Part shown: piece after piece, positions 8,107 through 16,014 of the stretch
How the letters are laid out: the number at the start of each line of letters is the position of its first letter
Position numbering within the stretch: the stretch's first letter is position 1
Origin: an uncultured Porphyromonadaceae bacterium
Lineage (GTDB): Bacteria > Bacteroidota > Bacteroidia > Bacteroidales > Muribaculaceae
Reading direction: 5' to 3'
DNA: 31,712 nucleotides
Assembly (NCBI GenBank): GCA_902470475.1
Contig: CABRGT010000017.1
Coordinates: 1-31,712 of the forward strand
Notes under the pieces: model-generated
Database searches by the model: none
Told to the model about the DNA's origin: nothing
Seen by the model: only the letters and a program-made list of their open reading frames with translations
Position numbers and translations under genes: made by a program

Positions 8107-8661
8107 GATGCCCAGCCGCACCATCGCTATGTTGAGTGCCGGATAGTGTGTGACCGTCTCCCCCGACGTCACCTCGCCGCGTCCCACATAGGTGTAGCCC
8201 GCCAGGATGTAGCTGCGGAAACTGCGGCCGCGGGCCAGGTTGATGCCCACGCCCACCGAGCCGTAGGCTCCCGTCTTGGTCGCGTTGTCGGGCAGATAGT
8301 TCAGCGCCATGCCGCCCCTTACATCGACAAACAGCAGCTTGAGCTGCTTTGAGAAATCTGTGCGCACCATGGCGTACACCGGATACGTGCGGCACGAGTT
8401 GCTGATCATTATATCGGCTCCGGCTCCTATGCCGGCAAAGCTGAAGACGCCCTGCTTTACGCCGAAATAGGCATGAATGTCGATCGACGACATGTCGTTG
8501 GCGCTCAGATCGATCGAGCTTCCCGCCTCGGCGCCCCAGGTGAATGTCAGTCGTTCGCTTTCAACATTCTTCGGCGTTCCCACCGAGTCGGTCGGCTGTG
8601 TGGCGCCGTACAGGGCCGCCGGCGCTGCGGCCAATGCGGCCATCAACAGGCGCCGTATCAT
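8098..8661 (-). CDS. Small outer-membrane beta-barrel-like protein, 187 residues
   Basis: The protein begins with an amino-terminal signal peptide (MIRRLLMAALAAAPAALYGA). It then has alternating hydrophobic/polar strands rich in Gly, Tyr and aromatic residues (for example GAYGSVGVGINLARG and SYILAGYTYVG). It ends in LGISF, a terminal phenylalanine typical of outer-membrane barrels recognised by the BAM machinery. That pattern supports an eight-stranded OmpW/PorT-like barrel, but no specific family is identified. Its ATG overlaps the prmA stop (ATGA), so it is probably translated with prmA. It converges with, and overlaps by nine bases, the preceding gene on the other strand. Confidence 0.65.
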   Translation of the reverse strand: MIRRLLMAALAAAPAALYGATQPTDSVGTPKNVESERLTFTWGAEAGSSIDLSANDMSSIDIHAYFGVKQGVFSFAGIGAGADIMISNSCRTYPVYAMVRTDFSKQLKLLFVDVRGGMALNYLPDNATKTGAYGSVGVGINLARGRSFRSYILAGYTYVGRGEVTSGETVTHYPALNIAMVRLGISF

Positions 8662-9506
8662 AGCCGTGTGAGTTTCAGACAGGTCCAGCGGTCGAGCTCG
8701 GTCCAGGACTCGACTTTCAGGCCGGCCGCAGCCGCAGCCTCGGCCACTACGGGAATGTCATCGGTGTAGAACCCGCTCAGCAGCATCGTGCCGCCGCTGC
8801 GCAGGCGTGCGGCGTAAGCCGCGATGTCGGCCGTGATGACATTGCGGTTGATGTTGGCTATGAACACGTCACATTCCGGCACCCCGGTCAGGGCCGACGC
8901 GTCGCCCAGTATGAGCGATATCTCGGGATGCCCGTTCAGCGCCACATTCTCACGCGCGTTGACATAGGCGAATTCGTCGATCTCGATACCCGTCACTGGC
9001 GATGCCCCGCGCATGGCTGCCAGCAGAGCGAGTATGGCCGTGCCAGTGCCCATGTCTATCACAGCCTTGCCCTCGAGATCCATGTCGAGCAGCGCCGTCA
9101 GGATCTGTGATGTGGTGGCGTGGTGACCCGTGCCGAATGCCATCTTGGGATCAATCACAATATCATACTGAGCCTTCGGCACATCGGTATGGAACGAACT
9201 GTGCACCACACATCGGTCGGCGACTATGATCGGTTTGAAATAGTTCTTTTCCCACTCCTCGTTCCAGTCGCGGCCCTCGACCTTGCGGTGCGTCACCGTC
9301 AGGCGGCAGTCGTAGGGGAAGTCTTCCACGGCGGCTGCCACGGCGTCGCTGTCGAATGCGTTCTCGGCGATGTAGGCCGTAAGCCCGCGTTCATCGGGCA
9401 CAAAACTCTCATAACCGGCGTCGCCGAGCATGCCGGCCAGCAGATCGGTGGCGTCCTCGCCTGCATACGGCTCCATGTCGAGCCGCGTCTCGATATAATC
9501 GTTCAT
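8658..9506 (-). CDS. prmA: Ribosomal protein L11 methyltransferase
   Basis: PrmA is a cytoplasmic SAM-dependent enzyme that trimethylates amino groups of ribosomal protein L11. The 282-residue protein has the substrate-binding amino-terminal domain (about 1-100), the family signature DPKMAFGTGHHATT (119-132), the SAM-binding glycine motif DMGTGTAIL (151-159) and the catalytic-site segment ANINRNV. Length and motif order are normal. A -7 box sits 27 bases upstream of the ATG, and the stop overlaps the start of the barrel-protein gene. Confidence 0.93.
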   Translation of the reverse strand: MNDYIETRLDMEPYAGEDATDLLAGMLGDAGYESFVPDERGLTAYIAENAFDSDAVAAAVEDFPYDCRLTVTHRKVEGRDWNEEWEKNYFKPIIVADRCVVHSSFHTDVPKAQYDIVIDPKMAFGTGHHATTSQILTALLDMDLEGKAVIDMGTGTAILALLAAMRGASPVTGIEIDEFAYVNARENVALNGHPEISLILGDASALTGVPECDVFIANINRNVITADIAAYAARLRSGGTMLLSGFYTDDIPVVAEAAAAAGLKVESWTELDRWTCLKLTRL

Positions 9507-9532
9507 AGCTGTCCTCTTTTCCGTATTTCGGG

Positions 9533-9540
9533 CAAAGATA
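9533..9540 (-). promoter_or_regulatory. -7 box of the prmA promoter
   Basis: On the minus strand this reads TATCTTTG, a perfect TAnnTTTG, 27 bases before the prmA ATG. I see no clear TTTG at the expected -33 distance. Confidence 0.5.
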
Positions 9541-9587
9541 GCTATTTTGTCGCAGTTAAGCCTACTTTTTATCCAAAAAATCTGAAA

Positions 9588-9875
9588 TCAGCGTTTCTTG
9601 TCCTGGCCCTTCTGAGTGTTGTGGTGCAGAAGCGGCGCGATGCGGCGCCACAGCTTCACGCCGATGACAAGGAAATCGGCATAATTGATCATGCCCATCA
9701 GACGCGAAAATGTCGACTTGTTGAAAAACAGGTTGCCCTGCCGCACGCGGTTGCCCTCGATGACGATGCGCTCCTTCTCAAGCTCGATGCGAGCCAGAGT
9801 CACGGCCCGTTCGTACACTAGACGGTCCATCGTATATCCTTCCCATTCGTGGGTCTTCTGAGGTATTTTCTTCAT
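9588..9875 (-). CDS. Hypothetical 95-residue protein, last gene of the YtxH/holin cluster
   Basis: A short basic protein with no signal peptide and one moderately hydrophobic stretch (MINYADFLVIGVKLW, near residues 64-78). The first half is rich in charged helical sequence (YERAVTLARIELEKERIVIEGNRVRQ). I do not recognise a named domain. The ATG at 9875 is preferred; a GTG at 9884 would give a 98-residue form overlapping the upstream stop by four bases (GTGA). It is the last of four tightly spaced genes with the holin-like and YtxH-like proteins, which suggests an envelope-associated role by context only. Confidence 0.7.
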   Translation of the reverse strand: MKKIPQKTHEWEGYTMDRLVYERAVTLARIELEKERIVIEGNRVRQGNLFFNKSTFSRLMGMINYADFLVIGVKLWRRIAPLLHHNTQKGQDKKR

Positions 9876-9880
9876 GACTG

Positions 9881-10231
9881 TCACTTTTGAGGCGGTTTGA
9901 CAAACAATCGGGTCACGAATCTGGTTATCGGATCGATGAACAGCTTCCGGCGCAGGAAAAAGATCACGACGAACAGCACTACATAGAAAGCCGCCACGTA
10001 GAGAAACGCGGCGATCGGAGCCACCGTCTCCGCGAGCATGTGGCCGATGCCGAACGACAGAAACAACAGCACCATCGATCCTATGATCAGCAGCACGGCA
10101 TAGAACGCTATGCCCGAAAGCAGCAGCGAGGTTTTCTCCGCGGCCGTCAGCCGCGCGTAGTCGATATTCAACGTGATCAGACGGCGCAGATTCTCGAACA
10201 TTGCCGTCAGTGACTGCTTATCTTCACTCAT
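9881..10231 (-). CDS. Phage holin-family-like two-span membrane protein
   Basis: A 116-residue protein with a charged amino-terminal region (MSEDKQSLTAMFENLRRLITLNIDYARLT), two long hydrophobic segments (about 38-62 and 66-88) and a short basic tail ending KPPQK. This layout matches the widespread Bacteroidetes proteins annotated as phage holin family/superfamily III-like. The name reflects topology rather than a proven phage function, and the gene sits with chromosomal YtxH-like genes, not with phage genes. I chose the ATG at 10231; upstream in-frame sequence runs through a GC-rich hairpin region and does not look coding. Confidence 0.75.
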   Translation of the reverse strand: MSEDKQSLTAMFENLRRLITLNIDYARLTAAEKTSLLLSGIAFYAVLLIIGSMVLLFLSFGIGHMLAETVAPIAAFLYVAAFYVVLFVVIFFLRRKLFIDPITRFVTRLFVKPPQK

Positions 10232-10283
10232 CTTGTGGTAAATAATTGAAATTGTGATGAATCCTGATATATCATTCAATGCC

Positions 10284-10303
10284 CCGCATGCCGTGGCATG
10301 CGG
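10284..10303. repeat. Perfect short inverted repeat in the intergenic spacer
   Basis: CCGCATGCC and GGCATGCGG form a perfect 9-bp inverted repeat separated by two bases. It lies in the 167-base spacer between the second YtxH-like gene and the holin-like gene. It has no following U run on the minus strand, so it is not a standard terminator. It may be an mRNA-stabilising or attenuating hairpin, or a dispersed palindromic repeat. Confidence 0.55.
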
Positions 10304-10346
10304 CTGCCGCGCAGGTCGCCGTCCGGCTTGCCCTGACAAGGCAGTG

Positions 10347-10390
10347 CCGGCGACGGGATCCGGATCGTCAGGACCGGACGCCGTCACCGG
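10347..10390. repeat. GC-rich compound hairpin after the second YtxH-like gene
   Basis: CCGGCGACGG (10347-10356) pairs with CCGTCACCGG (10381-10390) with one mismatch, and TCCGG (10359-10363) pairs with CCGGA (10374-10378) inside it. It starts nine bases past the stop of the minus-strand gene ending at 10399. No U run follows, so full termination is doubtful. Differential expression of the upstream and downstream gene pairs is a plausible role. Confidence 0.5.
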
Positions 10391-10398
10391 CCCGCGCT

Positions 10399-10587
10399 TT
10401 AGTTCTCTTCGATCTGGCTGGCGATCATCTCGACGAAATCCTCGACCTGATCATCAGCTATGATACCTTTCTTAACCAGCATCTCCTTGATGCGGCGGCG
10501 TACTTCCTCGCCTTTCTCCGTCGTGACAAGAGCCGTGGCTGCTGCGCCTACGGCTGCTCCGGTAAGAAACAGTAACAGACCTTTCAT
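10399..10587 (-). CDS. Small YtxH-domain-like membrane protein, 62 residues
   Basis: The protein has one amino-terminal glycine/alanine-rich hydrophobic helix (LLLFLTGAAVGAAATALV) followed by a charged amphipathic region starting TTEKGEEVRRRIKEML. This is the typical YtxH-like (general-stress, gas-vesicle-protein-like) arrangement. The predicted location is a single membrane anchor with a cytoplasmic tail. Its ATG overlaps the upstream YtxH-like stop by four bases (ATGA), so the pair is coupled, and it shares the MKGL start and overall design with that gene, suggesting duplication. Function is unknown. Confidence 0.75.
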   Translation of the reverse strand: MKGLLLFLTGAAVGAAATALVTTEKGEEVRRRIKEMLVKKGIIADDQVEDFVEMIASQIEEN

Positions 10588-10814
10588 TTCTTTTTCGTTT
10601 CAAGGGTTTCGTTCATCTTTTCCTCGATCTTGTCCTCGATGGCGTCAGCGATTTCCTCGACCTGGCTCTCCTTGGCATAGGGGAACTTGTCGCGGATGAA
10701 GCGGCGAATCTGGGCACGTGTGCGGATACCCGACTGAGGAGCGAGAAGAATGGCGGCTGCTGCGCCGACAACTGCGCCGCCTATTGCGGCAAGTGCGATT
10801 TGAAGACCTTTCAT
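10584..10814 (-). CDS. YtxH-domain-like membrane protein, 76 residues
   Basis: Begins MKGLQIALAAIGGAVVGAAAAILLAPQSG, a glycine/alanine-rich membrane helix ending in the LLAPxSG motif seen in YtxH-family proteins. A basic segment (RTRAQIRRFIRDKF) and an acidic/lysine-rich coiled tail (EDKIEEKMNETLETKKK) follow. I chose the ATG at 10814 because the open frame upstream is not coding-like. It is the first gene of the four-gene small envelope-protein cluster. No TAnnTTTG box was found upstream; a TATAAT-like sequence at 10846-10851 (minus strand, preceded by TGTGG) is the only candidate and could reflect another type of promoter. Confidence 0.8.
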   Translation of the reverse strand: MKGLQIALAAIGGAVVGAAAAILLAPQSGIRTRAQIRRFIRDKFPYAKESQVEEIADAIEDKIEEKMNETLETKKK

Positions 10815-10947
10815 AGTAATTTTCGTTTTAATGGGGTTAGTTTTGATTATACCACAATAACGCCGTGCCGCGAAAAAAAGTTTGCACGCGATTGTAAAAA
10901 ATCCCCGCAATCCAACTTTATTCCCGGCATTCCAACATTTATTTCCT

Positions 10948-10986
10948 CCGCCGTCCCGCGCGGAAAGGTCCGCCGTCTCGCGCGGA
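10948..10986. repeat. Two-copy tandem repeat of a 17-base GC-rich unit
   Basis: CCGCCGTCCCGCGCGGA at 10948-10964 recurs with one change at 10970-10986, a period of 22. Each unit contains CGCGCG flanked by partly palindromic bases. It lies in the 400-base region between the YtxH-like cluster and the tRNA gene, where I see no protein gene. It may be a protein-binding array or a chance GC-rich repeat. Confidence 0.4.
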
Positions 10987-11117
10987 TCCTTCGCGCCGCA
11001 TTCCGCCGGGTCCCCGCGGCCGGCAAATGCGTGCCTGCTTCGTCACGGGGCGGCCGGCAACCGGCTCCATGTTCCGACATATTTCGCAGAAAAAAATTCG
11101 AAAAATCGCAAAAATCA

Positions 11118-11147
11118 TTGCAAACCCAAAAAATATATGTAACTTTG
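11118..11147 (+). promoter_or_regulatory. Promoter of the tRNA gene
   Basis: TTG at 11118-11120, a 19-base spacer and TAACTTTG at 11140-11147 match the Bacteroidetes consensus well. Transcription would begin about 55 bases before the mature tRNA. Confidence 0.75.
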
Positions 11148-11210
11148 CAGCCGAAAAGCCCCGGCGTCGTCCGCGGCTCCTTTTCAATAGGCTTCAACAG
11201 CTGTTATTAT

Positions 11211-11284
11211 GGTCCTATAGCTCAGTCGGTTAGAGCACCTGACTCATAATCAGGGAGTCCAAGGTTCAAGCCCTTGTGGGACCA
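11211..11284 (+). tRNA. tRNA with CAT anticodon (elongator Met, or Ile2 if lysidine-modified)
   Basis: A 74-nt cloverleaf is visible. The acceptor stem is GGTCCTA with TGGGACC (one G-U pair), the D-arm begins TAGCTCAGTCGGTTAGAGC, and the anticodon stem CCTGA/TCAGG holds the loop CTCATAA, giving anticodon CAT. The T-arm contains GGTTCAAGCC and the discriminator base is A. CCA is not encoded. It lacks the initiator-type mismatch at 1-72, so it is an elongator-class tRNA. Met and Ile2(CAU) cannot be separated reliably by eye. Confidence 0.93.
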
Positions 11285-11307
11285 CAACCAAAAAGTTACG
11301 GATTAAG

Positions 11308-11347
11308 AAAATCGCTGAAATTCAGATATTTCGGCGATTTTTATTTT
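11308..11347 (+). terminator. Intrinsic terminator of the tRNA transcript
   Basis: AAATCGCTGAAA (11309-11320) pairs with TTTCGGCGATTT (11329-11340), 12 bp with one G-U pair and an eight-base loop. TTATTTT follows. It lies 24 bases past the tRNA gene and separates it from the next transcription unit. Confidence 0.8.
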
Positions 11348-11455
11348 GCCTGTTGTCATCATAAATATGATATGACTGGATTCGTTTTGGATAGGGTGCC
11401 GGTCCGGAGTATGAATGAAGAATATGGAAATTCCTTAAGGGATTCTTAACAAAAA

Positions 11456-11487
11456 TTTGGCAGTCTCAGCGAAATGGCGTAATTTTG
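11456..11487 (+). promoter_or_regulatory. Promoter of the sugar dehydratase/K+ transporter operon
   Basis: TTTG at 11456-11459, a 20-base spacer and TAATTTTG at 11480-11487 give a near-ideal Bacteroidetes promoter. It rules out the in-frame TTG at 11485 as the start codon and supports the ATG at 11533. A CCTTAAGG palindrome lies just upstream (about 11437-11444) and could be an operator, though this is weak. Confidence 0.75.
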
Positions 11488-11532
11488 CAAAAAATTGAAG
11501 TACTATATCGTAACCTTTATAGAAAGGGCCAG

Positions 11533-13515
11533 ATGAGAGAACGGATTATTGAGAAGTTATGCCATAATATGTTAATCAACAAATTTATGGCCGCACCGAC
11601 TCCCCGATGGTTAGTGTTGGGGGTCGACCTTATGATTGTAGCGCTGAGCTGCCTGATTACATATACCTTCAATCCCGATTCAAACATATCGTCGTTCGGC
11701 GAGTGGGACACTCCGCTGACGCGCGGCGTCATTGTGTTCGCCGTATATTCGGCTTTGATGCCGCTGGTGCATACTTACCGCTATATCGTCCGCCTGTCCA
11801 TGGTTGAGGATATGTACAGAGTGGTGGTGCTTGTGCTCACGGCGTCGATGTTCCTGACAATGGTGTCGGGAGCCTGCTTTGCGTTCACAGGCCGGCCTTA
11901 TTTCGAATTGTGGAATGTATTTGTCATCGGCCTGCTTACATTCTCGATGCTGATGTTGCTACGTCTCGGCATAAAATATTTCTACCGGCGTCTGTCCGAT
12001 GTCGAGAACAAGCGCAAGCGTGTCATTGTGCTGGGCTCTACTGTCAATTCTTTTGCTGTTGCCACACAGCTCAATTCCGAGGCCGACGGAAAGTTCAAGG
12101 TCGTAGCCCTGCTGGCTCTGTCGCCGGATCTTAATGTAAAGCATATCAACGATATTCCGCTGTATACGTACGACCCCGCGACAATCCGCGATTTGTTCCG
12201 CCGCTACAACTGCAAGCGTCTGATATTCCCGTCGATACAGCTTAAATTCATGCGCAGCGGTGTGGCCGATGTGTTCCTGAAGAACAATATCAAGCTGCTT
12301 ATGTACAGCGGTGTCGAAGAGTTCGACCGCAATGCCGGCAATGCCTCGGCCAATGTCCGCGACATACATATCGAGGACCTGCTCGGACGCGATGTCATCA
12401 AGACCGACATCACTGAAGTAGAGAATGTGCTCCGCGGCCAGGTGGTCATGGTGACCGGCGCCGCCGGTTCGATCGGTTCGGAGATTGTCAATCAGGTCGC
12501 GTCGATGCGTGCAGGCGAAATAGTGCTGCTCGACCAGGCCGAGACTCCGATGCACGAGCTCCAGCTGATGATGGAGCAGAAGCACCCCGACATAAAGATA
12601 CACCTGTTCATAGCCGATGTGGCCAACCGCGACCGCGTGGAGCAGGCATTCAAACGCTACCGTCCGCGCTACGTGTTCCATGCCGCCGCATACAAGCATG
12701 TGCCGATGATGGAGCGCAACCCCTCCGAGGCGATTATGACCAACGTCTTCGGCACGAAGAATCTCGCCGATCTCGCCGTAGAGTACGACGTGGAGAAGTT
12801 CGTGATGATCTCAACCGACAAGGCCGTCAACCCCACCAATGTAATGGGCGCGTCGAAGCGCATCGCCGAGATCTACGTGCAGTCGCTCTTCTTCAACCTG
12901 TCGCGGCGTCACCGCGACGGCCGCACGACGCGCTTCATCACCACCCGCTTCGGCAACGTGCTCGGCTCGAACGGTTCGGTCATCCCTCTGTTCCGCCGTC
13001 AGATCGAGCAGGGCGGTCCCGTCACGGTGACACACCGCGACATTATCCGCTACTTCATGACCATCCCCGAAGCCTGCTCGCTGGTGCTTCAGGCCGGCAC
13101 GATGGGCAACGGTGGTGAGATATACATCTTCGACATGGGACAGCCCGTGAAGATCTACGATCTGGCCACGCGCATGATCTCGTTGTCGGGGCTGCGTCCG
13201 GGCGAGGATATCGAGATCGTGGAGACCGGCCTGCGTCCCGGCGAAAAACTCTACGAGGAACTCCTCAACGACAAGGAAAAGACCATGGCCACGCGCCACA
13301 ACAAGATTATGATCGCAAAGGTGCGTGTGTACGACTACGACGATGTGTCTGCCCACCTCGAGACACTCCACAAATGCACCGACCTTGGCGACTACCACGA
13401 CATAGTGGCTGAAATGAAACGCATCGTACCTGAATTCAAGTCCAGAAATTCCATTTGGGAAAGCATCGACAGCGAGATCAGGCGCGAGGAGGTGATAACC
13501 GAAATTACGATATGA
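11533..13515 (+). CDS. Membrane-anchored nucleoside-diphosphate-sugar 4,6-dehydratase/epimerase (PglF/WbpM/CapD type)
   Basis: A 660-residue polysaccharide-biosynthesis protein. Four hydrophobic segments (about 26-46, 64-82, 96-118 and 127-146) anchor it, and a CoA-binding-like domain spans 160-290. A carboxyl-terminal short-chain dehydrogenase domain carries the NAD motif GAAGSIG (309-315) and the signature STDKAVNPTNVMGASKR with Met438 and Lys442. Met in place of the usual catalytic Tyr is normal for this family. Relatives make UDP-4-keto-6-deoxy sugars from UDP-GlcNAc, the first step toward bacillosamine, QuiNAc-type and some nonulosonic sugars. It heads an operon and overlaps the next gene by four bases. 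The exact substrate is inferred. Confidence 0.88.
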   Translation: MRERIIEKLCHNMLINKFMAAPTPRWLVLGVDLMIVALSCLITYTFNPDSNISSFGEWDTPLTRGVIVFAVYSALMPLVHTYRYIVRLSMVEDMYRVVVLVLTASMFLTMVSGACFAFTGRPYFELWNVFVIGLLTFSMLMLLRLGIKYFYRRLSDVENKRKRVIVLGSTVNSFAVATQLNSEADGKFKVVALLALSPDLNVKHINDIPLYTYDPATIRDLFRRYNCKRLIFPSIQLKFMRSGVADVFLKNNIKLLMYSGVEEFDRNAGNASANVRDIHIEDLLGRDVIKTDITEVENVLRGQVVMVTGAAGSIGSEIVNQVASMRAGEIVLLDQAETPMHELQLMMEQKHPDIKIHLFIADVANRDRVEQAFKRYRPRYVFHAAAYKHVPMMERNPSEAIMTNVFGTKNLADLAVEYDVEKFVMISTDKAVNPTNVMGASKRIAEIYVQSLFFNLSRRHRDGRTTRFITTRFGNVLGSNGSVIPLFRRQIEQGGPVTVTHRDIIRYFMTIPEACSLVLQAGTMGNGGEIYIFDMGQPVKIYDLATRMISLSGLRPGEDIEIVETGLRPGEKLYEELLNDKEKTMATRHNKIMIAKVRVYDYDDVSAHLETLHKCTDLGDYHDIVAEMKRIVPEFKSRNSIWESIDSEIRREEVITEITI

Positions 13516-14114
13516 AAAGACTGCTTGTAGCACTTGTGGCGCTGTTGGCGCTGGGCGTGTCGGCCTCTCGTGCCGCCAATCCGCTCGACATACTCTCCGG
13601 AGTAGTGGGCGCGGTCACTTCGACCGACAAATTTGAGATCAAGGACCTCGAAGGCACCTGGGAATACAAATCCCCGGCTGTCACATTCAAGAGCGACGAT
13701 GCGCTGACCAAGGCCGGCGGCGTGGCCGCTTCGGCCGCCGCCGAATCCAAGCTGGCTCCTTATTACAGCCGTCTGGGCCTCAATACGGTCGTCATCACTT
13801 TCGATGCCGAAGGCAACTTTACGATAAAGGCAAAGAAATTCAGTCTGAGCGGCACGGCCGTTAAGGACAGCGATTCCGGGCTGCTGACGCTGAAATTCCA
13901 GGCTGCCGGAAAACTTAATCTCGGCCATGTCTCGGCGATTGCCTCCAAGGACGCCACAGGTGTGCTCACACTGACCCTCGACGCCACCCGCGTGATCTCG
14001 ATTGTCGACAAGGTCGCGTCGATTGCCAACAATTCGACGCTCAAGACCATGTCGCAGCTTCTCGACAAGTACGACGGTATCTACGCCGGAGCCAAATTCA
14101 AGCGCAAGAAATAA
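13512..14114 (+). CDS. Secreted DUF4923-like protein, 200 residues
   Basis: Starts with a signal peptide (MKRLLVALVALLALGVSASRA). A mature lipocalin-like all-beta region follows, with alternating threonine/valine-rich strands and the opening EIKDLEGTWEYKSPAVTF that recalls DUF4923 proteins of Bacteroidales. It would be exported to the periplasm or outer membrane. Its ATG overlaps the stop of the sugar dehydratase (ATGA), and it lies 26 bases before trkH. Function is unknown, and the family assignment is from memory of the GTWEY-type start, so it is moderate in strength. Confidence 0.7.
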   Translation: MKRLLVALVALLALGVSASRAANPLDILSGVVGAVTSTDKFEIKDLEGTWEYKSPAVTFKSDDALTKAGGVAASAAAESKLAPYYSRLGLNTVVITFDAEGNFTIKAKKFSLSGTAVKDSDSGLLTLKFQAAGKLNLGHVSAIASKDATGVLTLTLDATRVISIVDKVASIANNSTLKTMSQLLDKYDGIYAGAKFKRKK

Positions 14115-14140
14115 GCCCGGCCGGCAGGTCGGCATAAATC

Positions 14141-16000
14141 ATGGCACGAGGGCTGCGACAGGCGTTTGCCTCGAGGATCAGGACTCTGCGGTTCAGATTC
14201 GGACAGTTCACCCACGAATTCAGCGGTGCTATTTCCGCCGGAAGCGTCGTCCTCAACGTGGCCGCTATCGTGGCCTCCATCATGTGCCTGGTCGTGATGG
14301 TAGTGCTCGGAGGGTATGACCATACACCATCCGAGCTGCATCTTATCCGCAACATCCTGCGCGTCATCCAGGGCGTATTCCTGGTCAACATACTGTTCAA
14401 TCTGATTCTGCGTCTGCGGGCCACGGTACGCGACAGCCGCATCGTGAAGTGGATTGTGGAGGCAGGCGTCCTGCTCACCCTGCTCCCGTTGCTGTATCCC
14501 CATCCGGTCCATCCGTGGATTCCCTGGCTCGAGCGCGTGCTTTACAGTCCGTATTTTCTTAATACGGTGCTGGCCGCATATGCCATTGTGGAGCTGTCGT
14601 TCGCCGTTATGTCCCTGGCCGGCCGACGTACCAATCCCTCCTTGCTGCTGTCGGGAAGTTTTCTGTTTTTCATCCTTTCGGGCTCGTTCATACTTATGCT
14701 GCCGCGCTTCACGGCGGTGCCGATTGACTATATCGACTCGCTGTTCGTGGCCACCAGCGCCGTCTGCATCACGGGCCTGACGCCGGTCGATATCGCGTCG
14801 ACATTCACCCCTCAGGGCTACATCGTGCTGTGCGTGCTTTTTCAGGTCGGAGCTTTGGGTGTGCTTACCTTCACCTGCTTTTTCGCCATATTCTTCAGCG
14901 GCACCGCGTCCGTCTACAACCAGCTGCTTATCCGCGACATGATTTACTCCAAGACCATGAACGCCTTGGTGCCTACGCTGTTGTACATACTGTGCTTCAC
15001 GCTCGCCATAGAGGCTGCCGGCGCGGCCGCGGTATATTTCACGATCCCCGACACATTGCACCTGTCCGAGAACGAAAAAGTGATGTTCGCGGTATTCCAC
15101 TCCATGTCATCGTTCTGCAACGTCGGTTTCACGTGCCTGTCCGAAGGCATGTCCACTCCGCAGCTGATGACGGCCGGACAGTCCGTTTTCACTGTCACCT
15201 CCGTACTTGTCATCGCCGGCGGCATCGGTTTCCCCATTCTGGCTAATTTCAAGGATATCATCGTATCGTGGATCCGCTACGGCTGGCAGCGTCTGCGACG
15301 GCGCGTGGCCGAGCGTCCCCCGGTGCATTACTTCGACCTGAACACCAAGCTTGTCCTCCGCACATACTTCATAATACTGGGTGTGGCGTCTGTGGCCTTT
15401 TTCATCCTCGAGTATGACAATACTCTTGCCGGAATGACATTGTGGCAGAAGGCGGTTCAGTCAGTGTTTAATTCGCTTGTGCCGCGCAGCGCCGGTTTCG
15501 CGTCCGTGTCGCCCGCCGACTTTCTGCCGCTGACTATGCTGCTTGTAGTCGTGCAGATGTGGATTGGCGGCGGTTCCCAGTCGCTGGCCGGCGGTATAAA
15601 GGTCAACACGGTGGCGGCTGTGTTCCTCAATGTAAGGTCGATACTGAAAGGTGCCGCGCGCCCCTGGGCATCTGACCGGGCCATATCGGTCGGCACGGTC
15701 CGGCGCGCCAACGCTGTGGTGGCCCTCGCCATAGTGTCGTGGTGTGTGGTTTCGGCGCTGCTGCTCCTGCTCGAGCCGCAGCTTGCCCCGAAGGCACTGC
15801 TGTTCGAAGCCACTTCGGCCCTGTTCACGGTCGGATCGTCGCTCGGCGTAACTCCTGATCTGGGGGTGGGGGCCAAGACGGTCGTGTGTATGGCCATGTT
15901 TGTGGGACGCGTCGGCCTCATATCGCTCCTTACAGGCCTTGTGCGTCAGGGCCGCGACGTCTCCCGGCATCTGCCTGAAGAAAATCTGATTATTAACTGA
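14141..16000 (+). CDS. trkH: Potassium uptake protein of the TrkH/KtrB family
   Basis: A 619-residue integral membrane K+ transporter subunit with four repeated membrane-pore-membrane units. Pore-loop segments carrying the selectivity-filter glycine are recognisable: AVCITGLTPVD (repeat 1), FCNVGFTCLSEG (repeat 2), PRSAGFASV (repeat 3) and TVGSSLGVTPD (repeat 4). It is longer than the minimal KtrB because of extra hydrophobic segments in roughly the first 150 residues, as seen in Bacteroidetes TrkH proteins. It is followed after 14 bases by its cytosolic RCK regulator. Confidence 0.92.
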   Translation: MARGLRQAFASRIRTLRFRFGQFTHEFSGAISAGSVVLNVAAIVASIMCLVVMVVLGGYDHTPSELHLIRNILRVIQGVFLVNILFNLILRLRATVRDSRIVKWIVEAGVLLTLLPLLYPHPVHPWIPWLERVLYSPYFLNTVLAAYAIVELSFAVMSLAGRRTNPSLLLSGSFLFFILSGSFILMLPRFTAVPIDYIDSLFVATSAVCITGLTPVDIASTFTPQGYIVLCVLFQVGALGVLTFTCFFAIFFSGTASVYNQLLIRDMIYSKTMNALVPTLLYILCFTLAIEAAGAAAVYFTIPDTLHLSENEKVMFAVFHSMSSFCNVGFTCLSEGMSTPQLMTAGQSVFTVTSVLVIAGGIGFPILANFKDIIVSWIRYGWQRLRRRVAERPPVHYFDLNTKLVLRTYFIILGVASVAFFILEYDNTLAGMTLWQKAVQSVFNSLVPRSAGFASVSPADFLPLTMLLVVVQMWIGGGSQSLAGGIKVNTVAAVFLNVRSILKGAARPWASDRAISVGTVRRANAVVALAIVSWCVVSALLLLLEPQLAPKALLFEATSALFTVGSSLGVTPDLGVGAKTVVCMAMFVGRVGLISLLTGLVRQGRDVSRHLPEENLIIN

Positions 16001-16014
16001 TAACATTTACCAAC

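Noticed and set aside
9881..10231. Holin-like gene as a sign of a prophage
   Set aside because: No phage structural, integrase or lysis genes are nearby, and the gene sits with YtxH-like chromosomal genes.
11359..11376. AT-rich partly palindromic sequence after the tRNA terminator, possible attachment site
   Set aside because: Imperfect pairing, no integrase and no duplicated tRNA 3' end within the window.
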